This document shows, piece by piece, positions 43,394-51,957 of a stretch of DNA of 64,000 nucleotides. The notes under the pieces were generated by a model. That model saw only the letters and a program-made list of their open reading frames with translations, did not search any database and was not told the DNA's origin. Where the stretch lies: contig JAVJST010000002.1 of the NCBI GenBank assembly GCA_040219295.1, forward strand, positions 143,181 through 207,180. The letters run 5' to 3'. Every line of letters starts with the position of its first letter. Positions within the stretch are counted from its first letter, which is position 1. A program made the position numbers and the translations under genes. The stretch is from JAVJST01 sp040219295. Its GTDB lineage: Bacteria; Pseudomonadota; Alphaproteobacteria; Rhodospirillales; Casp-alpha2.

Positions 43394-44553
43394 GCTGCCA
43401 TCCCCCGAGCCAGTTTGAAGGTCTTTGCCGGCAGTTCATCGAGCGGCAGCACGGCGCTGCAAAGCCCCGCAGCGGCAACGGACCCTGGCATCCCCCAAAC
43501 CACGCTGGTTTCCTCGTCCTGAGCGATGATCGTACCGCCGTTATCGACGATTGCGCGCCCCCCTTTGGTACCGTCGTTACCCATGCCGGTGAGTACGACA
43601 CCCAGCACGTTGCCGCCGAAAGACGCCGCCGCGGTGCGAAACAAGGGATCGACAGCGGGCCTGCAGAAGTTTTCCGGGGGATCTTCGTTGAGGCTTATCT
43701 TGCGGGCGGCACCCGTGCCATTCACCACCATGTGGAATCCCCCAGGTGCCAGCAAGATTTGCCCCGCCGTCGGCACGTCGCCTTCAACGGCCTCGCGACA
43801 GGGCCAGCCCGTAGCGCGTTCGATATGCCCGCACAGGATCGTCGTGAACTTCGCCGGCATGTGCTGGACCACGAGGATCGGGATGCCGATGGACTTGTCG
43901 ACGCCCTTGAAGAACGTCTGCAGCGCCTGCGGGCCGCCGGTGGAACTCCCGACGACCAACACGCTGGGCTTTCCGTGGCCCGGAGAACGAAGCTCGATCT
44001 TGACCGCCCCTTCGCCGCGCGAGGAATGACGGCGCCAGCCCTCGTCTTTCTGCGGTGCCGGCGCAGCCGATGCGGACTGGTTGCTTGCACGGGTCGACCG
44101 CTGCATCCGAAGCTTGCCGAGGTTCCTTATCTTGTTGCAAAGCTCGTTGCGGAACGCGCCATCTCGGGCGACATCGCCCTTCGAGGTCGGCTTCTGGATA
44201 TAGTCGCGAGCCCCGGCCTCAAGCGCCTTAAGAGCGATCTCCGCATTCCGCTCAGTCAGTGTTGAAGACATGATGATCTGAATGTCGGGCTTCGCCTTCA
44301 ACATGCCCGGGATCGCTGATACGCCGTCGAGAACCGGCATCTCGATGTCCATGACGACGACATCCACGTCGGTTCGGGCGACCCGATCGATCGCCATCTG
44401 ACCGTTTGACGCATCCGTGACGATTTCCATACCCGTCTCTTCGCCGATCATCTTGCGATAAAGCCCGCGGATAACCGCCGAATCATCAACGATCATCACC
44501 CGCACTGCATTTGGATCAGATGACGGCGTATCTGCGCTCATCGTCTCGCTCAT
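43390..44553 (-). CDS. cheB: CheB, chemotaxis methylesterase/response regulator
   Basis: A 387-residue protein. Receiver domain with D69 in VVVMDIEMPVLDG; a basic linker of about 60 residues; catalytic CheB domain (about 200-385) with SSTGGPQAL (Ser), QHMPAKFT (His) and GMGNDGTKG (Asp). Phosphorylation by CheA activates demethylation of receptors. Alternative ATG at 44541. It lies 19 bases downstream of cheY and overlaps cheR by 4. Confidence 0.95.
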   Translation of the reverse strand: MSETMSADTPSSDPNAVRVMIVDDSAVIRGLYRKMIGEETGMEIVTDASNGQMAIDRVARTDVDVVVMDIEMPVLDGVSAIPGMLKAKPDIQIIMSSTLTERNAEIALKALEAGARDYIQKPTSKGDVARDGAFRNELCNKIRNLGKLRMQRSTRASNQSASAAPAPQKDEGWRRHSSRGEGAVKIELRSPGHGKPSVLVVGSSTGGPQALQTFFKGVDKSIGIPILVVQHMPAKFTTILCGHIERATGWPCREAVEGDVPTAGQILLAPGGFHMVVNGTGAARKISLNEDPPENFCRPAVDPLFRTAAASFGGNVLGVVLTGMGNDGTKGGRAIVDNGGTIIAQDEETSVVWGMPGSVAAAGLCSAVLPLDELPAKTFKLARGMAA

Positions 44554-44572
44554 CTCCGGTTGTCGACGACGT

Positions 44573-44938
44573 TTAGAGAAGGCCGACCTGTGAGAACTTC
44601 GCCTGAATAATCTCGCTGTCGAAAGGCTTCATGATGTATTCATTGGCGCCGGTCTCGAGCGCTTCCTGGATATGATCGATATCGTTCTCGGTGGTGCAGA
44701 ACACGACCTTCGGCACCTCGCCGCCCGGCATCGCCCGAAGTTCCCGTAGAAACTCGATGCCGCTCTTGACCGGCATGTTCCAATCGAGAAGTACACCGTC
44801 AGGCATGCCCTCCGCGCAGCGGTCAATAGCTTCCTGCCCGTCCGCCGCTTCGGATGTTTCAAAGCCAAGCTCCTCGAGGATCTTCTTGGCCACCATCCTC
44901 ACGACCTTCGAGTCATCGACGATCAAACAAGACTTCAT
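44573..44938 (-). CDS. cheY: CheY-like single-domain response regulator
   Basis: A 121-residue receiver: acidic pair in CLIVDDSK, phospho-acceptor D52 in VLLDWNMPVKSG, T/S in FCTTENDIDHI and K in YIMKPFDSE. It is a stand-alone CheY, likely the main motor-binding output of CheA. AGGGAG lies 12 bases before ATG. 177 bases separate it from cheA. Confidence 0.92.
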   Translation of the reverse strand: MKSCLIVDDSKVVRMVAKKILEELGFETSEAADGQEAIDRCAEGMPDGVLLDWNMPVKSGIEFLRELRAMPGGEVPKVVFCTTENDIDHIQEALETGANEYIMKPFDSEIIQAKFSQVGLL

Positions 44939-45066
44939 GGCTGGTCGATCTCCCTGACCTGTTCAATGCGCGGACCCTCGCGCTGCTTACCGGTGCCTGC
45001 CGGATGCGATTGTCCATGTTTGGATCAACCGCATCTGTCCGTCCGGCAAAGTAGACCATGATCAAT

Positions 45067-45113
45067 CACTGACGGCAATGCGCCCTGAGACGGTGTTTCG
45101 CTCGCCGTCAGTG
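45067..45113. other. Inverted repeat just after cheA
   Basis: CACTGACGGC (45067-45076) is the exact reverse complement of GCCGTCAGTG (45104-45113); a GATCA/TGATC block extends the match after a 2-base bulge. It begins 2 bases after the cheA stop (minus strand). With a 27-base loop and no T-tract it is not a classic terminator. It may stabilise the cheA message end or be a protein-binding palindrome. Confidence 0.45.
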
Positions 45114-45115
45114 GA

Positions 45116-48010
45116 TCAGCCCTTCGCCGCAAGCGCCACGGTCTGCGCCAGCGTCTCGACCAGCATTTCGCGATCGTACTTCGCAACGTAATCGCTGAAT
45201 CCGGCCTGGCGTCCCTTGGCCATGTCGGATTCCGCGGCATTGCCGGAAAGAGCGACTAGAGGCACATTCTTCCAGCGTCCGTCGTTGCGAACCGTCGCGG
45301 CGAATTCGAACCCATCCATGCCGGGCATTTCGATGTCACTGATGATGACGTCGAAGTCCTGACCGCGGTCACGGAGCTTCAACGCAGCCTCGGCACTATC
45401 GACAGTGCTGACATGCCAGCCGGCGACCGACAGCAGCGGGCTCAGCAGTTGGCGGAAGAACTGGCTGTCGTCGATCAGCAGAACGCTCTTGTTCTCGTGC
45501 TTGTTCGATCCGTCGCGCTTACCGAACCAGTCAGGAAACGCCTTGGTCAGGAAGTAACCCGAGTCCATGATGTCGGTGGCCTTGCCGGCGATCGTCGCCG
45601 TACCGATGATGCCGGGCACGTCCGAGGTAATCTCGATCTCGAGCTTGTCCTCTACGATGTCGACGATCTCGTCGACGACCAGTCCCATCGAACGATCCTG
45701 ATCCGTGAATACAAGAACCGGAATGTGGCCGGAATCGGAGAACTGGTAGGCGGTATTGAATGGAATGAGGGGCATCAGGTGATCGCGGTACTGGACGAGA
45801 TGACGACCGTGACCGCTCTCGATGGTCTCCGACTCGATTTCTTCGAGGCGGGCAATCAGTGCCAACGGTACCGCTTTCAACTCTTTGTCGCCGGCACGGA
45901 AAACCAGCAGCGATGTCGTCTGATCAGACTTGCCCACGGTGTCGCGATCAGCCGCCCCGGTGTCCTCGGCCTGGATTTCACCATTCGCGTTGGCAATGCC
46001 ATTCGGATCCAGGATCATGATCACGCTGCCATCGCCGAGGATCGTGTTGCCCGAGTAGACGTTGGTGTCGCGCAAGATCGGCGCGACCGGCTTGACGACA
46101 ATTTCCTCGGTATCAAATACCCGGTCTACAACAATTCCGAAATTGTAGGCGCCAACCTGGGCGACGACGATGAACAGCTCTTCGTTGATCGCTTCGCTGC
46201 TATCCTCGTCACGTTTCGGCAACCTAAGCAGATCACGAAGCATGACCAGCGGCAATAACCGGTTGCGTAAGCGCAGGACCGGCGAATTGTTGATCGTTTC
46301 GACTTTGTGTTCGGTCTGCGAGGACGCACGCACCAGTTCCAGTACACTGATCTGCGGGATCGCGAAACGCTCGCCCGCGCATTCAACGATGAGCGCCGAC
46401 ACGATTGCCAGGGTCAACGGGATCTTGATAGTGAAGGTCGTTCCTACGCCCTCGACCGACTTGAGCTCGATGGTGCCGCCGATCTTCTCGATGTTGGTCC
46501 GGACCACGTCCATACCAACACCGCGGCCAGAAATGTTGGTCACCTTCTCGGCCGTGGAGAACCCGGCTCGGAAAATGAACTGTTGGATCTGCGTATCACT
46601 GAGTCCATCCAGTTCGGCGTCTGTCGCTAACCCGTTGTCGATGATCTTATTGCGGATTCGCTCCATGCTGAGGCCCTTACCATCATCCTTGATCTCGATG
46701 ATAATGTGGCCGCCTTCGTGGTAGGCGTTCAGCGTAATCGTCCCGGTCTCGGGTTTACCCGCATCCGACCGTTCATCCGGCATTTCGAGGCCGTGATCGG
46801 CGGAATTGCGGACCATGTGCGTGAGCGGATCCTTGATCAACTCAAGAACCTGGCGGTCGAGTTCGGTCTCCGCACCCAGCATGACGAGCTCGATCTTCTT
46901 GCCCTGATCGACTGAGAGATCGCGAACGATGCGGGGCAACTTCGCCCAGGCGTTACCGATCGGTTGCATGCGGGTCTTCATCACGCCTTCCTGCAGGTCG
47001 GTCGTGATATGGCTGAGCCGCTGCAACGGCACCGTGAACTCGCTGTCGTCGATGCCGCGAACCATCTGCAGCAACGCGTTGCGCGTCAGCACGAGCTCAC
47101 TGACCAGCGTCATGAGGTCCTCAAGAACATCGACGTTGACGCGGATGCTCGACTGCGCAACGCCACCTTCCTTGGCGCCGCCCTCTTCCTTGGTGGCCGG
47201 CGACCCGGAGGCGGTCTTTGCCGGCGGCTTGGCGGAAGCCGTTGGCAACGGGGCCTGGTCCATGTCCTTGGCGCTCTCGGCCTTCATGTCAGCCTTCATC
47301 TGCGCATCGGTCGCAGCCTTGACGCCTTTCGACTGGGCATCCTCGACTTCCGCCAGAAGTTCGGCCGCGACGGGTGCGCCGAACTCGTTCGCCGACGGTG
47401 CGTCATCACTTGCCGCTTTGGCGCCGCCTTCCGACGCGTCCTCTGCCTCTGCGGCCATTTCCGCACGCATCTCGTCGTCGGTCGCGGCCCTGACGCCCTG
47501 CGACTCGGCCGCCTCGACTTCCGCCAGCAGCTCGGCCGCGACAGGTGCGCCAAACTCGTTCGCGGAGGGACTGTCGTCCTCGGCGGATGCGGCGGGCACC
47601 GACCCTCCGGCGGGCGGGATGTCCGGTGTCGTGTTTCCTTCGGCCATCGAGTTGAGCTGAGCAATCAGTTCCGTATCCTCGCCGGCCGGTTCCTCGCCCG
47701 TGGATTCGAGCTCGCCGAGCAGATCGCGGATCGTATCAATACAGCGAAGAATGAGAGTCACGGCCTGAGGCGTCACTTCCAGTTCGCCGTCGCGGAACTT
47801 GCCAAGCACGTTCTCGCCCGCGTGCGCAACGGACTCAAGCCGTGGCAGTCCCAGGAACCCGCACGTTCCCTTGATTGTGTGAACGAGTCTGAAGATGTTG
47901 CCCAGTATCTCGGCGTCGTTCGGATTTTGTTCGAACTTGACCAACTCGACGTCAATGACAGCCAGGCTCTCTGACGTTTCGGTCAGAAACTCTGAAAGCA
48001 GATCGTCCAT
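45116..48010 (-). CDS. cheA: CheA hybrid chemotaxis histidine kinase with CheW-like and receiver domains
   Basis: A 964-residue protein. In order: Hpt domain 1-105 with phospho-accepting H44 (FRLVHTIKGTCGF); acidic linker about 110-285 with two near-copies of an SANEFGAPVAAELLAEVE unit; dimerisation domain about 295-360 (NVDVLEDLMTLVSELVL); HATPase with NSADHG and GRGVGMDVV about 365-510; first CheW domain with FAIPQISVLELV; a second CheW-like domain about 680-820; receiver 844-964 (DDSQFF, phospho-Asp in VIISDIEMPGMDG). No separate cheW is in the window. It phosphorylates CheY and CheB. Confidence 0.95.
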   Translation of the reverse strand: MDDLLSEFLTETSESLAVIDVELVKFEQNPNDAEILGNIFRLVHTIKGTCGFLGLPRLESVAHAGENVLGKFRDGELEVTPQAVTLILRCIDTIRDLLGELESTGEEPAGEDTELIAQLNSMAEGNTTPDIPPAGGSVPAASAEDDSPSANEFGAPVAAELLAEVEAAESQGVRAATDDEMRAEMAAEAEDASEGGAKAASDDAPSANEFGAPVAAELLAEVEDAQSKGVKAATDAQMKADMKAESAKDMDQAPLPTASAKPPAKTASGSPATKEEGGAKEGGVAQSSIRVNVDVLEDLMTLVSELVLTRNALLQMVRGIDDSEFTVPLQRLSHITTDLQEGVMKTRMQPIGNAWAKLPRIVRDLSVDQGKKIELVMLGAETELDRQVLELIKDPLTHMVRNSADHGLEMPDERSDAGKPETGTITLNAYHEGGHIIIEIKDDGKGLSMERIRNKIIDNGLATDAELDGLSDTQIQQFIFRAGFSTAEKVTNISGRGVGMDVVRTNIEKIGGTIELKSVEGVGTTFTIKIPLTLAIVSALIVECAGERFAIPQISVLELVRASSQTEHKVETINNSPVLRLRNRLLPLVMLRDLLRLPKRDEDSSEAINEELFIVVAQVGAYNFGIVVDRVFDTEEIVVKPVAPILRDTNVYSGNTILGDGSVIMILDPNGIANANGEIQAEDTGAADRDTVGKSDQTTSLLVFRAGDKELKAVPLALIARLEEIESETIESGHGRHLVQYRDHLMPLIPFNTAYQFSDSGHIPVLVFTDQDRSMGLVVDEIVDIVEDKLEIEITSDVPGIIGTATIAGKATDIMDSGYFLTKAFPDWFGKRDGSNKHENKSVLLIDDSQFFRQLLSPLLSVAGWHVSTVDSAEAALKLRDRGQDFDVIISDIEMPGMDGFEFAATVRNDGRWKNVPLVALSGNAAESDMAKGRQAGFSDYVAKYDREMLVETLAQTVALAAKG
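47295..47570 (-). repeat. Tandem duplication in the CheA linker
   Basis: Two copies of a unit of about 57 residues, at 47466-47570 and 47295-47399 (minus strand), each with SANEFGAPVAAELLAEVE followed by a short Q-G/K-G-V-(R/K)-A-A-T-D stretch and a charged M-rich end. DNA identity is high, implying a recent or maintained duplication. The unit lies between Hpt and dimerisation domains. Confidence 0.85.
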
Positions 48011-48129
48011 CGGAATTCCCCTATCAAAAGCGATATCACGGCATTCAAGCGCGCACTACGTATACTCACTAATATGAGCTTACGTAATTGCCGCACGCAG
48101 AGCAAGAACTACGTACTAACACTTAAGAA

Positions 48130-48789
48130 TTATTTTTCGATCAGCGTTGCGAGCGCAATTGCGTCTGTTTCGCTCGACAGTTCGAGCGTCGCGGACAGCC
48201 GCTCGGCCAGCAGCATCGCCAAGTGGGCGTGTACGTTCCGGGCGGTGATCTCTGTCGACGGGTCGCGTTCGATCACACCGCGCACCGGATCGCGGACCGC
48301 TGCGCCCGGCCCGACGGCGCGAACCGCGAGACCGATTCCGTCTTCCAGCCCCGCGATATGCAGACCGAGATCGCCCCCCCGCGGCAGGGCCTCCAAGCCG
48401 ATCAGCGACAGAATCAGGGCTAGCTTGGCAACATATCCCGGTAACTCGGACAGTGCCTCGCTGGTATCAGTATGAACGTCGATGGCAAACACGACCTTGT
48501 CGGCCGGCATCATGGCCTCGACGAGTTCGCGAATCTCATTGATGCCGATTGTTGACGCTTCACCGCCGCCAAGGCCGAAAGCCCGTCGATAGAACGTCAA
48601 CCGGACACCGGCATCCCGGACGCTGCGTTCGAGAACAGCCGCTGCATCTCCGTCGAGCGTCATGTCGCCGTCCTCGGCCATCAGCTCGACGGCCGTGTTC
48701 ACTGCGCCGACGGGTCCGACCAGGTCGTGACAGATGCGAGAACACATCAACTGCGCCAGTTCGAGTTCGTCGGGTGCATGTTCAGGCAT
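48130..48789 (-). CDS. chpT: ChpT, histidine phosphotransferase of the CtrA pathway
   Basis: A 219-residue protein. H21 in CSRICHDLVGPVGAV is the phosphorylated histidine of ChpT; the helical hairpin is followed by a degenerate HATPase-like domain, which fits the pseudo-histidine-kinase fold. In Caulobacter ChpT passes phosphate from CckA to CtrA and CpdR. Here it stands immediately upstream of cheA on the same strand (119 bases), a position that links cell-cycle phosphorelay and chemotaxis. Confidence 0.92.
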   Translation of the reverse strand: MPEHAPDELELAQLMCSRICHDLVGPVGAVNTAVELMAEDGDMTLDGDAAAVLERSVRDAGVRLTFYRRAFGLGGGEASTIGINEIRELVEAMMPADKVVFAIDVHTDTSEALSELPGYVAKLALILSLIGLEALPRGGDLGLHIAGLEDGIGLAVRAVGPGAAVRDPVRGVIERDPSTEITARNVHAHLAMLLAERLSATLELSSETDAIALATLIEK

Positions 48790-48815
48790 GGCAAGCTCCG
48801 CAGTCTATGGCCGTG

Positions 48816-49436
48816 TCACAGCACGGACTCGGCTGCCGCCAGATCTTCTGGGCGGTTGATGTTAAAGAACGGGTCGCGGCCGTTATCGTCGGCTTCGAAC
48901 ACAACCTCTGCAACGGAATAACGTGCCGTCCACCGATCGATTTTTCGCACATCCTCGCCGACGAGCGCGGAGCGCAGGTCGGCCGCAAGGTCGGCCGCCC
49001 AAATAGCGAACACGGGGTGCGTCCGACCACACGAGCAAGCGCAGGCGATCCTCGCGTTTCCAGATTCCGCCGCATCGGCAAGACGATCCACCATGTCGCG
49101 GGGAAAGAAGGGTGCATCGGTCGCGAACGACGCGAGCCATCTGGCATCCGGTGCGTTCTCCGCGAGCCATTCCAACCCGGTCAGGATACCGGCAAGCGGG
49201 CCCGCGAAACCACCGACCACGTCGGCAACGACGGGCAAGCCGAACAACGCGAAGCGGGATGCGTCGCCATTCACGTTCAACAGCAACTGCCCGACCTGCG
49301 GTCGGGCACGTTCGACGACGTGCTCCAGCAATGGCCGCCCGCCAAGTTCCTTCAACGGCTTGTCGCCACCACCCATCCGGCGCGCGAGACCACCGGCAAG
49401 CAGCAGACCGACCGTGTCGGCGCGGCTCATGCCCAC
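48816..49436 (-). CDS. mobA: MobA, molybdenum cofactor guanylyltransferase
   Basis: A 206-residue protein with the nucleotidyltransferase loop LLLAGGLARRMGGGDKPL, the FATDAPFFP segment (metal-binding Asp) and the final INRPEDLAAAE. It attaches GMP to molybdopterin to give MGD for DMSO-reductase-family enzymes such as formate dehydrogenases. Its start overlaps the end of fdhD by 10 bases (two genes co-transcribed); 26 bases upstream of chpT. Confidence 0.93.
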   Translation of the reverse strand: MGMSRADTVGLLLAGGLARRMGGGDKPLKELGGRPLLEHVVERARPQVGQLLLNVNGDASRFALFGLPVVADVVGGFAGPLAGILTGLEWLAENAPDARWLASFATDAPFFPRDMVDRLADAAESGNARIACACSCGRTHPVFAIWAADLAADLRSALVGEDVRKIDRWTARYSVAEVVFEADDNGRDPFFNINRPEDLAAAESVL

Positions 49437-50317
49437 GCCCCCTTTCTGTTCATGTGTTCGGGCTCGTCCTCGGATCCCGAATTGTCGGCATCGAACACAA
49501 TCCTCTCCTCACCCGCCAAAGCCATGAACCGGCTGCCGCGCGCCCTGCCGATGAGGGTCAGGTCGACCTGGCGGGCGAGTTCGACGCCCCAGGCAGTGAA
49601 GCCCGAACGCGAAACGAGGATTGGTATCCCCATCTGCACCGTCTTGATCACCATCTCGCTGGTCAGCCGGCCCGTGGTGTAGAAGATCTTGTCGTCCCCG
49701 GCGATGCTCTTCAGGAACATGTAGCCGGCGATCTTGTCGACCGCATTGTGCCGGCCGACATCCTCCATATACAGCAGCGGCCTGTCGCCCTCGCAAAGCA
49801 CGCAACCATGAATGGCGCCGGCCGTCAGGTACAGGCTTGGCGCGGTGTTGATGCGCTTCAACAGGGTCCGCAGATCGGACGTCCTGATCCGGGCGTCGCG
49901 CGGCAGTGCGACCTTCTCGAACTTTTCCATGACGTCGCCGAACACGGTCCCCTGAGCGCACCCCGACGTCAGGGTCTTCTGCTTCAGCTTGTCCTCGAAG
50001 TCAGTCTCAATCTCGGTCCGGACGATGACCGCCTCTAGTTCATCGTGGTACTCCACCCCGGTGATGACATCATCAGCCGACAGCATGTTCTGGTTCACCA
50101 GATATCCCACAGCAAGGTATTCGGGGTAGTCGCAAATCGTCATCATGGTGACGATCTCGCGCCGATTCAGATAGAGCGTGAGAGGCCTCTCGACGGTCAC
50201 CGACGTCTCGACGGGCGCACCGTTCTGGTCGATACCCGAGACCTTCTCGGTCAAACGCGGGTCTTCCGGGTTTGGGCGCAGGATGAAATCGTCCCAAGGT
50301 GCGTCAGGGGTACTCAT
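49427..50317 (-). CDS. fdhD: FdhD, formate dehydrogenase sulfurtransferase
   Basis: ATG at 50317 (MSTPDAPWDDF) is preferred; the frame is open to 50398. The 296-residue protein matches FdhD by VERPLTLYLNRREIV, PEYLAVGYL, MEDVGRHNAVDKIAGYM and FYTTGRLTSEMVIK. FdhD supplies sulfur from IscS to bis-MGD cofactor, active in formate dehydrogenase. The usual CxxC of the middle loop reads LTSGCAQGTVF, with a single Cys. Overlaps mobA; divergent from the ABC transporter. Confidence 0.93.
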   Translation of the reverse strand: MSTPDAPWDDFILRPNPEDPRLTEKVSGIDQNGAPVETSVTVERPLTLYLNRREIVTMMTICDYPEYLAVGYLVNQNMLSADDVITGVEYHDELEAVIVRTEIETDFEDKLKQKTLTSGCAQGTVFGDVMEKFEKVALPRDARIRTSDLRTLLKRINTAPSLYLTAGAIHGCVLCEGDRPLLYMEDVGRHNAVDKIAGYMFLKSIAGDDKIFYTTGRLTSEMVIKTVQMGIPILVSRSGFTAWGVELARQVDLTLIGRARGSRFMALAGEERIVFDADNSGSEDEPEHMNRKGAWA

Positions 50318-50458
50318 GGTGCAAACATGGCGCTTGGCCACCCTCTCGGCAAGTGATTGCCTTTGCTGAGGCAATTGAGGTCTTGGCGTTATGCCCAATC
50401 AGTCATAACGTAAATTCTTCATAGGTCATTGGCTGCGAAAAACTGGGACCAAAGCCGC

Positions 50459-51160
50459 ATGACGGATTTCTCTGACGCCTTTGCCGCTGCCATTGATCTG
50501 GTCGCGACGTGGGACGACGATCTGGCTGAAATCATCGGCCTTTCCCTCCGCGTCAGCCTGACCGCGGTGTTCGCCGCAACCTTGATCGGACTGCCGGTCG
50601 GCGCGGCGGTCGCGTTGTTCCGATTTCCCGGGCGCAGCGTCTTGGCGGTCCTGCTCAACGCCATGATGGGCTTGCCGCCCGTCGTCGTTGGACTGATCGT
50701 TTACCTTTTGCTGTCTCGCGCCGGCCCGTTTGGCGTCTTCGGTCTTCTGTTCACGCCGACTGCCATGATCATTGCCCAAACCCTGCTGATCACCCCGATC
50801 GTGGCGGCATTGACCCGGCAAGCGGTCAGCGATTTGTGGGCCGAATACGAGGAACAGCTTCGCTCGTTTGGCGCGGGCCCCGCCGCGGCACTGCCGACAT
50901 TGTTGTGGGACGGCCGGTTCAACCTGATTACGGCAATTCTTGCCGGCTTCGGCCGAGCATCAGCCGAGGTTGGCGCCGTGATGATCGTCGGCGGCAATAT
51001 CGACCACGTGACCCGGGTGATGACCACGTCTATCGCTCTTGAGGTGTCCAAGGGTGATCTTGCGCTGGCGCTGGGGCTCGGCATCGTGCTGATCACGATC
51101 GCGCTCGTCATCAATGCGGGGGTCTTCTGGATCGGCAGGGTTGCGGAGGAATCGGCATGA
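50459..51160 (+). CDS. tupB: Tungstate/molybdate-type ABC transporter permease
   Basis: A 233-residue protein from ATG 50459; upstream TTG at 50429 is less likely. Five to six membrane segments, with the binding-protein-dependent permease EAA-like loop LRSFGAGPAAALPTL and MMGLPPVVVGLIVYLLL, resembling TupB. The next gene overlaps by 4 bases. No binding protein (TupA) is beside it. Supports tungstate/molybdate import for formate dehydrogenase, given fdhD and mobA on the other side of the promoter. Exact anion is inference. Confidence 0.75.
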   Translation: MTDFSDAFAAAIDLVATWDDDLAEIIGLSLRVSLTAVFAATLIGLPVGAAVALFRFPGRSVLAVLLNAMMGLPPVVVGLIVYLLLSRAGPFGVFGLLFTPTAMIIAQTLLITPIVAALTRQAVSDLWAEYEEQLRSFGAGPAAALPTLLWDGRFNLITAILAGFGRASAEVGAVMIVGGNIDHVTRVMTTSIALEVSKGDLALALGLGIVLITIALVINAGVFWIGRVAEESA

Positions 51161-51957
51161 GGGCCGCCGGCGACACCATCTTGCCGCTTGCGCTCCAGGA
51201 CGTCTGGTACAACGTCGACGGGGTCAATCTGCTCAAGGCCATCAACTTGGCGTTCACCGCAGGCGTCCGAACAGCGGTGATTGGCCCCAACGGCGCAGGT
51301 AAGAGCCTCCTGATGCGCATCATGCATGGCCTGATCAAACCGTCGCAGGGAACAGTCGAATGGCAAGGCCAGGCAGCCGACGGCCGCCACAAGTCGCTTG
51401 CCGCCCGCCAGGCGATGGTGTTTCAGCGACCGGTCATGCTGCGGCGGAGCGTAGCTGCCAACATCGAGTACGCCCTCAAGCTGATCGGCGTGGCGAGCGC
51501 AGAGCGGCGGGAACGGACCGAGGAGATTCTCGACAAGACGGGGCTCCGCAGACTGGCGTCGAGCCCGGCCCGGGTGCTTTCGGGGGGTGAACAGCAGCGG
51601 CTGGCGCTTGCCCGAGTATGGGCACGAAACCCCGAGGTGCTGTTTCTCGATGAACCGACCGCGAACCTCGATCCCGCCGCAACCCATAGGGTCGAAGAGA
51701 TCGTCTCCGCCATCCACGCCGGCGGCACCCGACTGATCATGACGACCCACGATCTGGGTCAGGCGCGCCGAATGGCTGACGACGTGATCTTCATGCACCG
51801 AGGGCGTGTGTTCGAGCATCGCGATACCGAAGCGTTCTTCGCCGGGCCGGAGAACGATCTGGCACAGGCCTTCGTAAGGGGTGAGCTGCTGTGGTGGCGG
51901 AAGGGCGAAGGCACCGGCGGCCGGCGGCAGCCCAGGCATGAAAAGTATCGGAGCTAG
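51157..51957 (+). CDS. tupC: ABC transporter ATPase subunit (TupC-like)
   Basis: A 266-residue ATPase with Walker A GPNGAGKS, Q-loop MVFQRPVML, signature LSGGEQQRLALARVWA, Walker B VLFLDEPTANLDP and H-loop MTTHDLGQARR. Length and motifs fit phosphate/tungstate-type ATPases. Its start overlaps the permease stop by 4 bases. It converges with the EamA gene, the ends overlapping by 4 bases. Confidence 0.85.
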   Translation: MRAAGDTILPLALQDVWYNVDGVNLLKAINLAFTAGVRTAVIGPNGAGKSLLMRIMHGLIKPSQGTVEWQGQAADGRHKSLAARQAMVFQRPVMLRRSVAANIEYALKLIGVASAERRERTEEILDKTGLRRLASSPARVLSGGEQQRLALARVWARNPEVLFLDEPTANLDPAATHRVEEIVSAIHAGGTRLIMTTHDLGQARRMADDVIFMHRGRVFEHRDTEAFFAGPENDLAQAFVRGELLWWRKGEGTGGRRQPRHEKYRS

